From Piromyces finnis (Eukaryota; Neocallimastigomycota; Neocallimastigomycetes; Neocallimastigales; Neocallimastigaceae), in assembly GCA_002104945.1 (NCBI GenBank), contig MCFH01000023.1, positions 62,001 to 126,000 of the forward strand: 64,000 nt of DNA, given 5' to 3'. Below are positions 44,903 to 55,700 of the stretch, piece after piece. The notes beneath the pieces were generated by a model. That model did not search any database. It was not told the DNA's origin and saw only the letters and a list, made by a program, of their open reading frames with translations. The position numbers were made by a program, and so were the translations under genes. Numbering within the stretch: the stretch's first letter is position 1; each line of letters opens with the position of its first letter.

Positions 44903-45145
44903 TTAAATATTCAAATTAAATCTTAAACCATAATCCTGTAAGCAAGGATCATGGTTGTTAATCAAGGTAGCAGCCCAATTCATTGCATCCCCGTAGAGGC
45001 GACTAACGACGTAGAAGACCTTTTCTCCATCGTCCCTTCCTATTTCAGGATGGATCATAAAGATCATGTCCATTTTGGCTAAGAATCCCTTCAGGTAGCG
45101 ACGGTTGCCATCAAAACCGTTCTTCAAATCAGCAGAGTTATCCAT
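44903..45145 (-). pseudogene. Ty3/Gypsy-like Gag fragment
   Basis: 80 residues from the ATG at 45145. The motif order FDGNRRYLKGFL, then VFYVVSRLYGDAMNWAATL, is typical of the retrotransposon Gag (capsid) domain. It ends soon after (LINNHDP) and no protease, reverse transcriptase or integrase follows. Base composition is visibly less AT-rich than the flanks. The 45150-45420 stretch upstream on the same strand also has mixed composition and may be the element's leader and LTR end, but I could not define LTR boundaries. Confidence 0.65.
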
Positions 45146-46253
45146 AAAAAAAATTAGAAGTAAGCAAATAAACGAGGCACTGAGGTAGCGATCTTTTTCT
45201 TAGAGTGTTTTTATTGTAACGAAATATTATAATAATAAACACACACACTCTAATGTATCAAATATATATGTATTTTTTTAATAATGTTTATTTATTAAAT
45301 TTATTATTATAATACGACTAACTCGCTAGGTCAGTGTATTATCAAACTAAAGACGAAACAAAAAAAACTAATTTTTATTAATTATTAATAAAAACACTAA
45401 AGAACTATTTTATCTTTCTTATTCTCTCTTTTATACATGAAAATTATTTTTTTTTTTTAATACAACTTGATAAGTGAATTAATTACTGTAAAATATTAAT
45501 CTTAAAACAGATTATATATTTAACAATAAAACAATTAAACACACGATAAAATAAAAATAGGAGTTTCTTTTTTTAAAAAATTATCTTCTTTATTAATGGT
45601 TAGAAATAAAATAACAATTACATCGATTCAATTGATAAAATTTACATGTATTTATATTTTTTCATAATTATATTCTAATATATTATTCTATTTAAATAAA
45701 CATATATTTAATATAAAATAAACAAAACTAATCTAATTAAATAATAAAATAATAAAACTAAACTAAAACTAATTCATTATACTTTTAATTTAATTTGAGT
45801 AAACTCAAAATTGAATAAAGCTCAGGTATTATCTATAAATTAATTTAATATTATCAATACTATTCTTAATATATTTCCTATTGAAATATAAACACATCTA
45901 TTTTTAAAACTCAGTTAAAATTATTAAACTATTCTAAAATTAAATAAAAAGTATTTAAAGTTATTATGAATATTTAAAATATTTGAAATATTTAAATTTA
46001 ATTAGGATTCTTTTGTTCCTTAAATTTAAATATTTATCTTTATTTAATTTTGACGGAATTATTATAAAATAATTTATTATTAAATTATTCCATTGAATAT
46101 TAAAAACTTCATAGTTAATTTTAATAAATATTAATTTATTATTTAATAATTAATAGTTAATTATTAAATAATCTAAAGATATATATTATATCTTTACAAT
46201 TACTTAATGATTGGTTATAAAAATATAATTATGAAATTTTCATTAATCTAACC
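45146..46253. other. Spacer with a possible LTR/leader remnant, then AT-rich DNA
   Basis: 45150-45420 contains segments such as CTCGCTAGGTCAGTG and CACACACACTCTAATG that are unlike the surrounding A/T DNA and abut the Gag fragment, so this may be a retrotransposon leader or LTR remnant. 45420-46253 is plain AT-rich DNA; nothing else is seen. Confidence 0.4.
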
Positions 46254-47360
46254 TTAATGATTTTCTAGTCTAACCCTTATCATTAGATATACCTCATTAC
46301 ACATACCTGGAACATTTACATAAGTAGCAGTTTGATTGTTATTAAAATTTGTACGTGTAAGAATAATTATTTTACCTCTTGCAGATCCAAGAGTAGGAAA
46401 TTTAACTATTTTATTTGGATCATTTGTTTCATATTCATTATAGAAAAAGTCACTAATAGATTTATTAGAATTTATAAATTTACTAGTATTTAAAACTGAT
46501 TTTTTAGCAATAATGTCAATAAGTTGCTCATTTGTTATATCATTAATTCTTTCCTTTTTTAAATGCATAATAATTGTTACTGATGGATGATCAATTAAAA
46601 AATTAATACTATCATTTATTATATCATCAAATTTAAGAATACCATTACCAAGTCCTTCTTTCATACAATAAACAGTATAACCAAGAATATCACCATGTGT
46701 AATAAATAATTCATGAGAAATTGTATTTATATTTCTATTAGAAAGTCTTATATCAAAATATCTAATTCCATTAAATAATTGTTCGTTAATATTTAAATTT
46801 TGAGTTTGAGCTAAAGAATTTAAATCTTCTACATTATAAGTACCAGTATCATGAGTTCCAGGAATATTTATTTGATTAAGTTTTAAATTATTATCAAGAT
46901 GTGACATCCAATTAGCATCATCATTAAAATAATTTGTATAACTACACCAGCCCCATTCAGTTAAAACACGTTTATTAGTGGTATCAATATCATAGTAACG
47001 AGCTTTATTCCAAATAACATTATCAGTTAATTCATTAATACCACTACTAGATTGATAACAATGACTGGAATTTACATTAACATATCCTTTATGTTGACAA
47101 TTATCAGGACTAACATAATTATCACTTAATTCTTGATCAGATGTAGAATGTCCTTTTGAATAACAATGTGATAAAATAATATCTTTAAATATCTATCCTT
47201 TTTCTCTAATACCTAAACAAACATATGTAGCTAAACAATTATAAGTAGTTATATAAGCAGTTCGTTTACCGTTATTTATTTCGAGATAGTTACCTCGATC
47301 TATTGAACAACTAATACTATTTATTAATGCAATTAAAGTAATTATAAATAATAGTTTCAT
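46254..47360 (-). pseudogene. PI-PLC X-domain-like secreted protein, one in-frame stop (copy C)
   Basis: The ATG at 47360 starts a signal peptide (MKLLFIITLIALINSISC). A Cys-containing N-terminal domain (about residues 20-145) homologous to copy A follows, then the X-domain with INQINIPGTHDTGT, GIRYFDIRL, FITHGD and TIIMHLK; both catalytic His are retained. A single TAG (47195-47193) interrupts the N-terminal domain, between R-E-K-G and I-F-K-D. The rest is open to a strong donor, CCAG followed by GTATGT (GT at 46306-46305), so the last 16 codons to the stop at 46254 are probably intron read-through and the true last exon was not found. One stop in about 350 codons suggests recent loss, a polymorphism or an error. 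Confidence 0.75.
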
Positions 47361-48083
47361 TTCTAATTATATTTTTTATATAAAATAAATTTAATAAATC
47401 AATTTAAAAAAAAATTTCACTAATAATTTAATAATAATATAAATATATTTATATCTATTTTTATTTTAATTAATTTTAATATATGTTTATATATACATAT
47501 ATATATATATATATGAACATTTAAATTATATATTTATGAAAATATGTAATTATCTTATAAAAACATAATCATGTATTAAAATTGCAATAAAGTAATATCT
47601 ATTTGTTTTAAATAGCTATATTTTATTTATTTTATTTTATTACATAACATTAAATCTCATTACATAACTATAATATATATATATAGTATCTTTTATTTTG
47701 TTAACCTTAATCATTTATAAATTCAATTTAATTTATAATATATAAAATAATTTTCAGAATTGTATGTACAACAATGTATATATTTATTGTGTGCCACATA
47801 ATATATGAATTATGGCTTATACCTTAGATCTATTACAATACATTAATAAATGTAATACATTCTTAAAGTTTTTTTTTATATTTAAAAAAGTGGAGGAAAA
47901 GAATCCTTTTTTCCATTTCTATAAAAACAATTAATATAATTTTATTTTTACTTTTATGAAAGGAATGAATTATGAAGGGGAATGATAAGATTACGATGTT
48001 TATTTTTTTATTATAAAATTAATACTTTGTTATTAATGAATGAATAATAAAATGTTTTCGATATGAACTAATTACAACTTTAT
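47361..48083. other. AT-rich spacer
   Basis: A/T-rich DNA with AT dinucleotide runs near 47498-47514 and 47673-47685. No gene or RNA is recognised. Confidence 0.5.
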
Positions 48084-48355
48084 AAATAAAATAAAATAAA
48101 ATAAAATAAAATAAAATAAAATAAAATAAAATAAAATAAAATAAAATAAAATAAAATAAAATAAAATAAAATAAAATAAAATAAAATAAAATAAAATAAA
48201 ATAAAATAAAATAAAATAAAATAAAATAAAATAAAATAAAATAAAATAAAATAAAATAAAATAAAATAAAATAAAATAAAATAAAATAAAATAAAATAAA
48301 ATAAAATAAAATAAAATAAAATAAAATAAAATAAAATAAAATAAAATAAAATAAA
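48084..48355. repeat. AAAAT pentanucleotide array, about 54 units
   Basis: Perfect head-to-tail AAAAT (read as TTTTA on the other strand) for about 270 bases, degenerating only at the right end. It also reads as an apparently open frame, which is an artefact of the 5-base period (15 bases give 5 codons). Confidence 0.97.
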
Positions 48356-48969
48356 AAAATAAAAAAGTAAAAAAAAAATCATTTTATTCTGTTAAAGAGA
48401 AAAAAAAGTTTACATTTGTAGAAAAATTATTTTATTTATAATATTTGAAATTTTTTTTTTTTTTGGTAAAATGTAGAGTATTTTTTCCCATCATTTGACA
48501 TCATCAACCATCATACTAACAGTAGCATTTCTGTGAAATAAACTTTTAATAACATCAGCACTACAAGTCAACAATGGTCTTTTTTTAATTAATCATAATT
48601 TATTATTGATATCTATATTATATATATTTTATTTCAAGTGTTATTTAATATAATAAAAAAAACTTTTTTTAAATAATAAAGGTTTAATTTTTTATTTTTT
48701 CATTATTTTTTAATAAATAAATAAATAAAATTTATATATATATAAACAACCTTAGCCCTTATTAACATTTTATTCCTATTGTTTTTTTTTTAACTTTAAA
48801 AAAATATAAAAATGTTTTTAATCGTAAAGTTATAACATTCATTATCTATTTTCATGAAACGTTAAATGGTTTATTACAATGTATATATAAATATTCAAAA
48901 TATAGAAAAATATTTAAAATACCTTAAATTTTTTTAAAAAAAAAACAATTTCTTTATTTTGATTTTATT
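48356..48969. other. AT-rich 3' flank of Cys-rich copy C
   Basis: A/T-rich with T runs near 48451-48463. A small less-biased patch lies at 48480-48570 (TCATTTGACATCATCAACC and neighbours), but it has no recognisable gene or repeat. Confidence 0.45.
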
Positions 48970-49500
48970 CTATGTATTATTTTTATTATTTTTTTTTTTA
49001 TGTTTATAACAGCAAAGAATTAACAATAATATTGCAGCGATATATGGAATCATTATATTAATATTCATATATATATCAAAATTTTTATTTTCATTGCTTT
49101 CATCACTCGAAGGACCTTCCATTTGCATTAAACAATGATTATCATAACATTTTTTAGAAGAACATTCATCGTCATTATTACAAAAATCTCTAAATACTTT
49201 ACCACAATACATATATGAAGTTTTATTACCAGTATAAATGGAATCACAATGAACGAATGATGTACTATTATTAATAGCACAACGATTATTAAAACATTTA
49301 TCTGATATACATTCAGAATCAGACTTACATATAATAGATGAGCATGAATAATAACTATTATCATTGCAACATTTATTTGATTTAATTTCTTCATAAGTAC
49401 AAGTATAAACAATATAGTTTATTAAAGTTCCATTTTCATTTGGAATTTTTAAATTAAAATCTTCATAATCATATTTTGCTGAAGCACAAATATTATTTTT
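48970..49500 (-). pseudogene. Cys-rich type I membrane protein, 5'-truncated (copy C)
   Basis: An open frame from 49500 to the stop at 48970 gives the Cys-rich ectodomain (N-N-I-C-A-S-A-K-Y at the start, then S-E-C-I-S-D-K-C-F-N-N-R-C, then C-N-N-D-D-E-C-S-S-K-K-C), a membrane span (IMIPYIAAILLLILCC) and a tail KHKKKNNKNN. It aligns along its length with residues about 45-230 of the intact copy B. No signal peptide or in-frame ATG lies upstream; homology ends exactly where a 17-bp-arm palindrome begins (49498-49542). It is on the same strand as, and upstream of, the PI-PLC-like copy C, the same order as locus A. Confidence 0.7.
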
Positions 49501-49542
49501 ATATTGCTAATTATTTAATCTTTATATAATTAGCAATATAAA
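49498..49542. repeat. Perfect palindrome, 17-bp arms, at the break point of Cys-rich copy C
   Basis: TTTATATTGCTAATTAT and its exact complement (49526-49542) flank an 11-base loop. It replaces the 5' coding part of the gene. Confidence 0.85.
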
Positions 49543-49625
49543 GATTACTTATCCTAGATTTTTTAAGGATATAGCCAGATTTTTTAGCCAGAGGAAATTC
49601 AACCTCTGCCAGGATTTTAACCACC
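49543..49625. repeat. Run of small hairpins next to the palindrome
   Basis: Successive short inverted or direct repeats: TATCCT...AGGATA, AGCCAGATTTTTT then AGCCAG, and CAGAGG...CCTCTG. Composition is less AT-rich than the surroundings. It could be the remnant of a small foldback mobile element; ends and target duplication are not seen. Confidence 0.5.
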
Positions 49626-50123
49626 AATTATATTTTAATATAAAAATATTGTTCAATAGGATAATTTTAGTGTTTCTTTGATGGATGTATCATGAATGTA
49701 ACATTTAATTTTATTTAGACTTGTCATCATAATAACTTTCTTTTTATTGGTATTATTATTACATTTTATATTTTAATGTTTATATATCTTGCCTTTATGA
49801 TTTCTTTTTATTATCATACTTTCACAATACTTTATTGTATTGTTTTATTGCTATTTGACTTTTCACATTTGTATTATAAATAATATCACAAAAAAAAAAA
49901 AATAAATAATTAAATAAATTTCATCGGATTTATTTCCGCATTTCAGATTTTATTTTAAAATGATTTATAAAATTAATGGAAGCAATTTCAGTAACTTTTA
50001 AAATAATATAAAATAAAAATAGATTATTTTTCATTCTAATTTTATTATTATCACAATTATTTTATATTAATTGATAATTTAATAATTTAATTACTTCTTC
50101 TTTTATATATTAATTGTTAACCT

Positions 50124-50490
50124 CTATTGTTTGAATATCAATTTTTCTAAAAATCTTTTTATAAGATCTAAAATAGGTCTATGAATATTCTTTTTATTAA
50201 AAAAAATTAAGAATGAATTTTCTTTCAATAATAATTTAGAGTCGTAGTCCAATACAGTTATTACATTTTTATCTTTCACTTTATATGACAATATTATCAA
50301 TCTAAATAAATTAATTAATATAATTAAATAATCATTTTCATAATTGATAGAATCAAGGGTAAAGTTTATTATATTATAAATAGCATTATTTAAAATTTTA
50401 TTTATATATTTTATTATAAATAGTTGAACAATTTATAAATGTATAAGCCATATAATTCATATAATTAGTATTAAAATAATCATACTTTGA
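50124..50490 (-). pseudogene. Unrecognised gene remnant
   Basis: A minus-strand coding-like frame ending at a TAG at 50126-50124 gives SINYENDYLIILINLFRL and NIHRPILDLIKRFLEKL. One frame change near 50410 separates it from an N-terminal piece (YFNTNYMNYMAYTF). Leu/Ile-rich and probably helical. It is similar in style to the N-terminal regions of fungal ankyrin proteins, but no ankyrin motif is visible, so no function is assigned. Confidence 0.35.
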
Positions 50491-52245
50491 GCTATCACTT
50501 AATCATAAACTTTTTTTAATATAATTGTTATAAAAGCAGCTAAAGAAATAGTTTTAAAAGAAAATTATAATGAAGATAAAATATTACTACTTTTATTGTA
50601 TTCTGGATATTTAACATTATCCGATGAGAAAGAATATAAAGAAAATATAAATAATATGAATGACCAAGTCGTTCCAGTTTTTATCCTGGTTGTTAAGGCG
50701 TTTCCTTAGCATACATAAGGCTTCTGGTTCGACCCCGCAGATGTCAGTGCCTGTGGATTTTCCCACTGGGTTTGCCATGGGTTGGGTTATGATATTCAGG
50801 TAAGTATAAATGAACTTTCTAATTTACTACTATGATAATAACACTCGTCTAGCCGGCCTGAGAGGGTCTAGTGTACATGGTACATTCCAAATTAGAACTT
50901 AATAAGTGGTGACTTAGGCTATGCCAAAAACACATAATATTCCTTAATCAATTTAAGTGTAAACATTAGGGGGCGGTTGACACGTGATCAAATTGACTAT
51001 AAGAGGCTTAGCATTGTAGTTGTGAAATATCGTACAACGACATGCATCTAATGTACATGGATTAAGTGAGCGTCGAAGCTGAAGAAACAGTATGACAGAC
51101 CAGGAGGGTCACAACCACCTAGCAATAGGAATGAGCCAACGTTTCTCTAAGAACCACCATTGGAGCTAACTCTGATCGATGGGAGAAATGCACTCGGAAG
51201 TTAAAAAAAAAAAAAAAAAAAAAATGAATGACCAAATGACAAAACTGTTATTAGATGAAGTTGAAGTAAATAATTTGTCATTAGATGAACCAAAATCAAC
51301 TAAAGAATATGAAAATTCAAATAAAATTAAAAAATATAAGCATTATATATTAAATAAAATTGATATGTGTAATAAGAAATATGTTAAAATTCCGAATGGT
51401 GAAGTTTTAGATAGTTTTGTTGATTTGCTAAGACCTATTATAGAAAATAAATTAGAAATCACACAAGATAAATCGATTAAAAATTTATTAATGGTATTTT
51501 TAATAAAGAAGTTTCTGTAATTTACGAAAATTTAAATGAATATTTATCAAAATTCAGTGCATATCACTTGTATGTTAAATCCAAAATGTATGAAAATGCT
51601 TATCAAGTATTATTAATGCAAATATTTTTATTTTTTAAAATAAGGGGCTTAACTGCAGAAGAAAATAGTGGATATGGTAGATATGATTTCGGGTTTCCTA
51701 ATACAAATAATTGTGATAAGGAAGTAAAAGAATATATTTTAATTGAAATTAAAGCTTTTAATAAAAATACGAAACCCGATGAAGAAATAAATAAGGAAAT
51801 GGAAGAAAATCAAAATCAAAATAATATCAAAAACCGCCTTTTAAATGAATGTGAAGATGCTATAAACCAAATTGAAGAAAAAGAATATGAAAAAAAATAT
51901 AGAGCTAAAGGATATAATAGTATTGTTAAATATGGTATTGCCTTTTATAAAAGAACTTGTGAAATCAAAATGAAAATAAATGATGGAGAAATACAAAGCT
52001 CATCAAAACCTATTAATGAAGGTAGCAATAATAGAAAAAGAAGAAAAAGAAAAAGAAAAACAACAATAACAACAGGAACAGGAACAGGAACAACAACAGA
52101 GGCACAACAAGAAACAAAAAAGAAAACAAAATCAACAAAGAGCAAAACAACCAAAGCAACAGGAACAAAATCAACAAGGGGCAAAACAGGAAAAGCAACA
52201 AGAAACACAACAAGAAGTACCAGAACAGGAAAAGGGAAAATATAA
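50491..52245 (+). pseudogene. AAA-ATPase-like / PD-(D/E)XK nuclease-superfamily gene, split by a SINE
   Basis: The pre-SINE part (about 50491-50667) contains LLYSGYLTLSDEKEY, and the post-SINE part contains YVKIPNGEVLDSFVDLL. Those two motifs follow each other in AAA-ATPase-like proteins that carry a C-terminal PD-(D/E)XK domain. After a frameshift near 51487-51500 (L-M-V-F to G-I-F-N-K-E-V), the nuclease-superfamily part gives GYGRYDFGF, LIEIKAF and INQIEEKEYEKKY, then YGIAFYKR. D of GRYD and E-x-K of LIEIKA fit the catalytic core. The C-terminal 70 residues are a Lys/Arg/Thr low-complexity tail (RKRRKRKRKTT) and could be a nuclear signal or noise. Insertion plus frameshift make it a pseudogene. 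The Walker A/B half is absent upstream but a Walker B-like piece lies downstream. Confidence 0.65.
50668..51223 (+). mobile_element. tRNA-derived SINE, 556 bp, with poly(A) tail and 12-bp target-site duplication
   Basis: It is flanked by identical 12-mers ATGAATGACCAA (50656-50667 and 51224-51235) and ends in about 21 A. The 5' end is tRNA-like: an A-box-like TGGTTGTTAAGGC, a perfect 5-bp anticodon-type stem CCTTA/TAAGG with a 7-base loop, and a B box GGTTCGACCCC, together an internal Pol III promoter. The body is far more GC-rich than its surroundings and has no open frame. Its 3' end (GCACTCGGAAGTTAAAA) is presumably recognised by a partner LINE. Removing it rejoins the host coding frame, so the insertion site and duplication are firm. 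Confidence 0.85.
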
Positions 52246-52324
52246 AAATGTACTTTTTCATTATAGTTTTATAAATTATTATTAATATTTATTAATATAA
52301 AGAAATTTAAACTATATAAATAAA

Positions 52325-52790
52325 AAATTTAAAAGAGACATTAAAAAATTATTCCCAAGTCTTAAATTATTAGATGAAGATAGTTATAATGATGATATAA
52401 TTGATAATATAAAAGGTTTATCTAATGAATTGAAAACAAAGTTTATTCTTATTATTGATGAATGGGATTATCCCATCAATATAAAATTTTCTTATTTTGA
52501 GGAAATAGATAAAGATAAAAATAAAAAAGAATATAAAAAGGAAAAAAAAGAATATCTTATTAGTTGAAATAAATTTCAATAAATCAAGTAAGAATTATTC
52601 TTGTATAATTGTAGAATGCGATCGTAAAATGAATTATATTTCATTTAAAAAATCTGATAATGTAAATGTAAATGGAAGTGAAATAAAAGAAATGATATCA
52701 TCTACAAAATATATAAATAATGATGAATCTACTAATGAATTAGATAAAATAGAACATATATCTCTTGAAGAAGAGTCTAAAAAAGATTAA
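52325..52790 (+). pseudogene. AAA-ATPase-like fragment with a Walker B motif
   Basis: 52330-52566 encodes KLFPSLKLLDEDSYNDDIID, then KFILIIDEWDYPIN, the Walker B/sensor stretch of AAA-ATPase-like proteins, then a Lys-rich run and a stop. A frame change leads to a second piece (VEINFNKSSKNYSCIIVECD) ending near 52790. In intact relatives this part precedes the SGYLT and PD-(D/E)XK parts, but here it is downstream. It is therefore either a rearranged half of the same gene or a remnant of a second copy. Confidence 0.5.
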
Positions 52791-54166
52791 ACTATAGAAC
52801 TAAAAAATCTAGAATTAGAAAAAGAAAACATTTATCATTTAAAGAATTAGGAAATAAAAAAAAGAAAAAGCGAAATTGAATCCTATTGTATAGTTAAAGA
52901 TTAATAAGCAGTAGTAAAAAAAAAAATTATTTAATGAAATTAGAAAGTGTATTAAAGTGTAGAGCAGAGATTTTACATCAATTATTAGAAAATGATCATG
53001 ATTGTGAATTAAAATATATAACATTTAAATAGCATGAAAATAAATAAAGGAAGATGTAAATTGAAATTCAATTACATAGCCAAAAAATTAAGAAGTCTTA
53101 GTAAAAGAAATAGTTAAAGTTATTTAGTAAAAAGAAATTATATAGAAATTCAAAAATAAAAAGATTATATTTAATATTATTATCATTATTATAAATAAAA
53201 GCTCTTTTTATTTTCTTTTCGTTGTTTTATAAAAGATAAAATATGTTTTATAAATTAAAAAGTATAATTTATATAATAATTTATATATATACATTATTAT
53301 GACTATCATTATATTAATGTTGTTATTCTTTTTATTTGTATATATATTTTATCATTTTTAATTTTTAAATAAATATACTAACAATAAAATGTTTTTTTTT
53401 TTTATTTTTTATTTTCCTTTTTTTTTTTTTTTAAAAAAAAAAAGACTCTTTAATAATAACATAAAATTTAAAATAATCATAATCTTCCAATAAGAAAGTC
53501 TTATTCCTATATATACCTTGAATATTTTCTTATAAATTTTAATGTCTAAAATAGCCATCTTCACAAAAATAAATATTTTTAATAGTAATTCAATTTTTTA
53601 TATTGTAAGCCAGATTAACAATTTCGTTAACATCTTGACGTTCTATAATTTCGTTTATTGGATACTCTTGACATTATATGTTGTTAAAATTTTTATTCAG
53701 TAATGTTTAATTATAAAAATCAGCATCATTCAAATTTATTTTAATATATTATTCACTGTTACTATCTTTATACCATATACTTAAAAAATTACATTCTTTT
53801 TTAAAACTTACATAATTTGGATTTTCAATTAATAAAAATGTAATATTTTTTTTATTATAAATAAACCTATTAAGAATAAAATTTACATATCATTATATAA
53901 TTTCTATCTTTTATTATTATTATTTTATTTCATTTTATTTCATTTTTAATTAGCATATATTTTCTATTCTTTCTATATTCATATATCCTTACTTTAAAAT
54001 TTAAATTCTTTTATATACATATTTAATATTACACTTTTTTTTTTTTTTTTTTTTTTTTATTGTGAATATACTAATTTATTATTAGCAATAATAAATTACT
54101 TATATCATTTATTTTAAAAAAACTATCTATATTTTTTTTATCATTTTATATAATTTATAGTTAAAA
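52791..54166. other. AT-rich DNA with scattered coding-like debris
   Basis: 52791-53130 shows Lys-rich fragments with many stops. Beyond 53130 it is A/T-rich with long T/A runs (53393-53445, 54035-54059). No gene is recognised. Confidence 0.45.
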
Positions 54167-55366
54167 TTAATCATAATTTAATTCTTTGAAAATTCCTCCG
54201 TATGCTTGATTTTTTTTAGGCCTTTTATAATATTCCAACACTTCGTTTCTTAATATTTCATTATTTGTAGCATCAAACCACTCATTATTAATTTCTTTAC
54301 GAAGGTTTCTTGATTTTCTATCTTTAAATTTAGCACCTGCAAAATGTATTAAGAATTCACCTTTGATTCTACTATTTAAATATCTGTTAAACCAACTATT
54401 TGGTACTATAACATAATGATTTTGTTGGGTATTTTCACTTAATATATTATTTAAACATGTTTGTTCAGCAAATCTTAAAAATTTGCCTTTGTTATAATAA
54501 GGATATGATAGTGAGTCAATTAATACATTATATGACCATTGATGAACTCTCATAAAAAATACACCAGCATTAAGTCCATTTCTATCTGATGCAGCAATAA
54601 AATGTACTTCATTATCTGTTGGTAGAAAAGTTTCTAATTTAATTTTTGGATTTGTAATTGTTACATCACTGTCTACCCAACTAAAATAATAAATAATAAA
54701 AAAAAAATATTAATATTTTAATTTTAAATAAAAACTATAAATTTATATATTTATTTATTATTATATTTATACTAACAAAATCCAATCATAATTATTTTCT
54801 TTTAACCCTTCAACTATAGTTTCCAATATTACTGAAAGCTTCATAAAATATATATTTTTATCTTTATTATATACCATATTATTTATTTTCAAATCATAAT
54901 TATGAATTTTGGAATATTGATATATTTCACTAATTGCATTTTCATAAATTGAATTTGACTTGACTTTATTAAAGAGCATAATAATTGCAATTCTAGTACC
55001 ATTATTGTTTTTTTCTGATTCGTTATATATGATAGAATTATTTGATAATTTATTATAATTTAATTTAGTTCCATCATCTTTTTTGATATCTACGGTAATT
55101 GGTCCTTTTGTGTCATTAAATTGTAAATAGAAAAAACCAGATGGGAGTTTTTCATCTTTCACTGAATAGATATTATCTTTGCTATCAATAGTTACAAAAT
55201 TACTGTTGTTAACTGTTATGAAAAAGGCATTATAAGTAAGAAATATTGTAGATAAAACAATGAAAGATACATTAAATATTTTTTTTATGCTAACCCAATA
55301 TTTATTTTTAGATTTATGTTTTTTTTCAGATAACACTTCGTCTTGTATATCAATATTATTTATCAT
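54167..55366 (-). CDS. GT34 family glycosyltransferase (GMA12/MNN10 type), one intron
   Basis: Exon 1 runs from the ATG at 55366 to 54777, the intron is 54776-54681 (96 nt, GTTAGT...TTTTAG) and exon 2 is 54680-54167, in total 367 residues. Type II Golgi topology: a Lys-rich cytosolic start, a signal anchor at about residues 30-52 (IFNVSFIVLSTIFLTYNAFF), then a lumenal catalytic domain. Splicing restores the family signature NYDWIFWVDSDVTITNP with its DSD metal-binding motif near residue 200. Exon 2 adds FIAASDRNGLNAGVFFMR and AEQTCLNNIL, also typical. Family members transfer galactose or mannose to glycoproteins in the Golgi, and this gene could decorate the many secreted proteins here. All family landmarks are intact. 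Only the exact sugar specificity is unknown. Confidence 0.88.
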
Positions 55367-55543
55367 TTTTTTTTTTTTTTAAGGAAAAAAATATTAATTT
55401 TTTTGTTATAATATTTAAACTTTTAATTTACTTTTACCTTATTTTCTTATTTTATTAAAAAATGTTAATTATGTCGATTATTATGTAATAATGATTGTAT
55501 AAGCCACAATAATTTTGTATAAAAATTATTTTTATAATATAAA

Positions 55544-55700
55544 AACAACTTTTGACAATGGATCTCTTGGTTCTCGCAACTATGAAGAACGCAGCAAAAT
55601 GCGATAAGTAGTGTGAATTGCAGAATACGTGAATCATCGAATCTTTGAACGCATATTGCACTTTTTTAGTTTACTAAAAAAGTATGTCTGTTTGAGTATC
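55544..55700 (+). rRNA. 5.8S rRNA-like sequence (probably non-functional copy)
   Basis: Contains AACAACTTTTGACAATGGAT, GTGAATTGCAGAATACGTGA and ATCATCGAATCTTTGAACGC and a terminal hairpin, so identity is certain. Two positions differ from the near-universal core: CTATGAAGAACGC instead of CGATGAAGAACGC, and AAGTAGTGTGAATTG instead of AAGTAATGTGAATTG. ITS1 and 18S are absent upstream; the GT34 gene starts only about 180 bases away. Confidence 0.9.

Noticed and set aside
48080-48382. 100-residue open frame of repeated Phe/Ile/Leu/Tyr
   Set aside because: It is the AAAAT microsatellite read through; a 5-base period gives a stop-free frame without coding meaning.
50668-50760. A functional tRNA gene
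   Set aside because: A and B boxes and one good stem are present, but there is no proper acceptor stem, the anticodon loop lacks the usual T before the anticodon, and the segment is the head of a SINE with poly(A) and target duplication.
51945-52261. Two Leu/Phe/Val-rich antisense frames
   Set aside because: They are the complement of the Lys/Arg/Thr low-complexity tail of the PD-(D/E)XK gene; no start context or homology.
55455-55661. Short minus-strand frame over the 5.8S region
   Set aside because: The sequence is clearly 5.8S rRNA on the plus strand.
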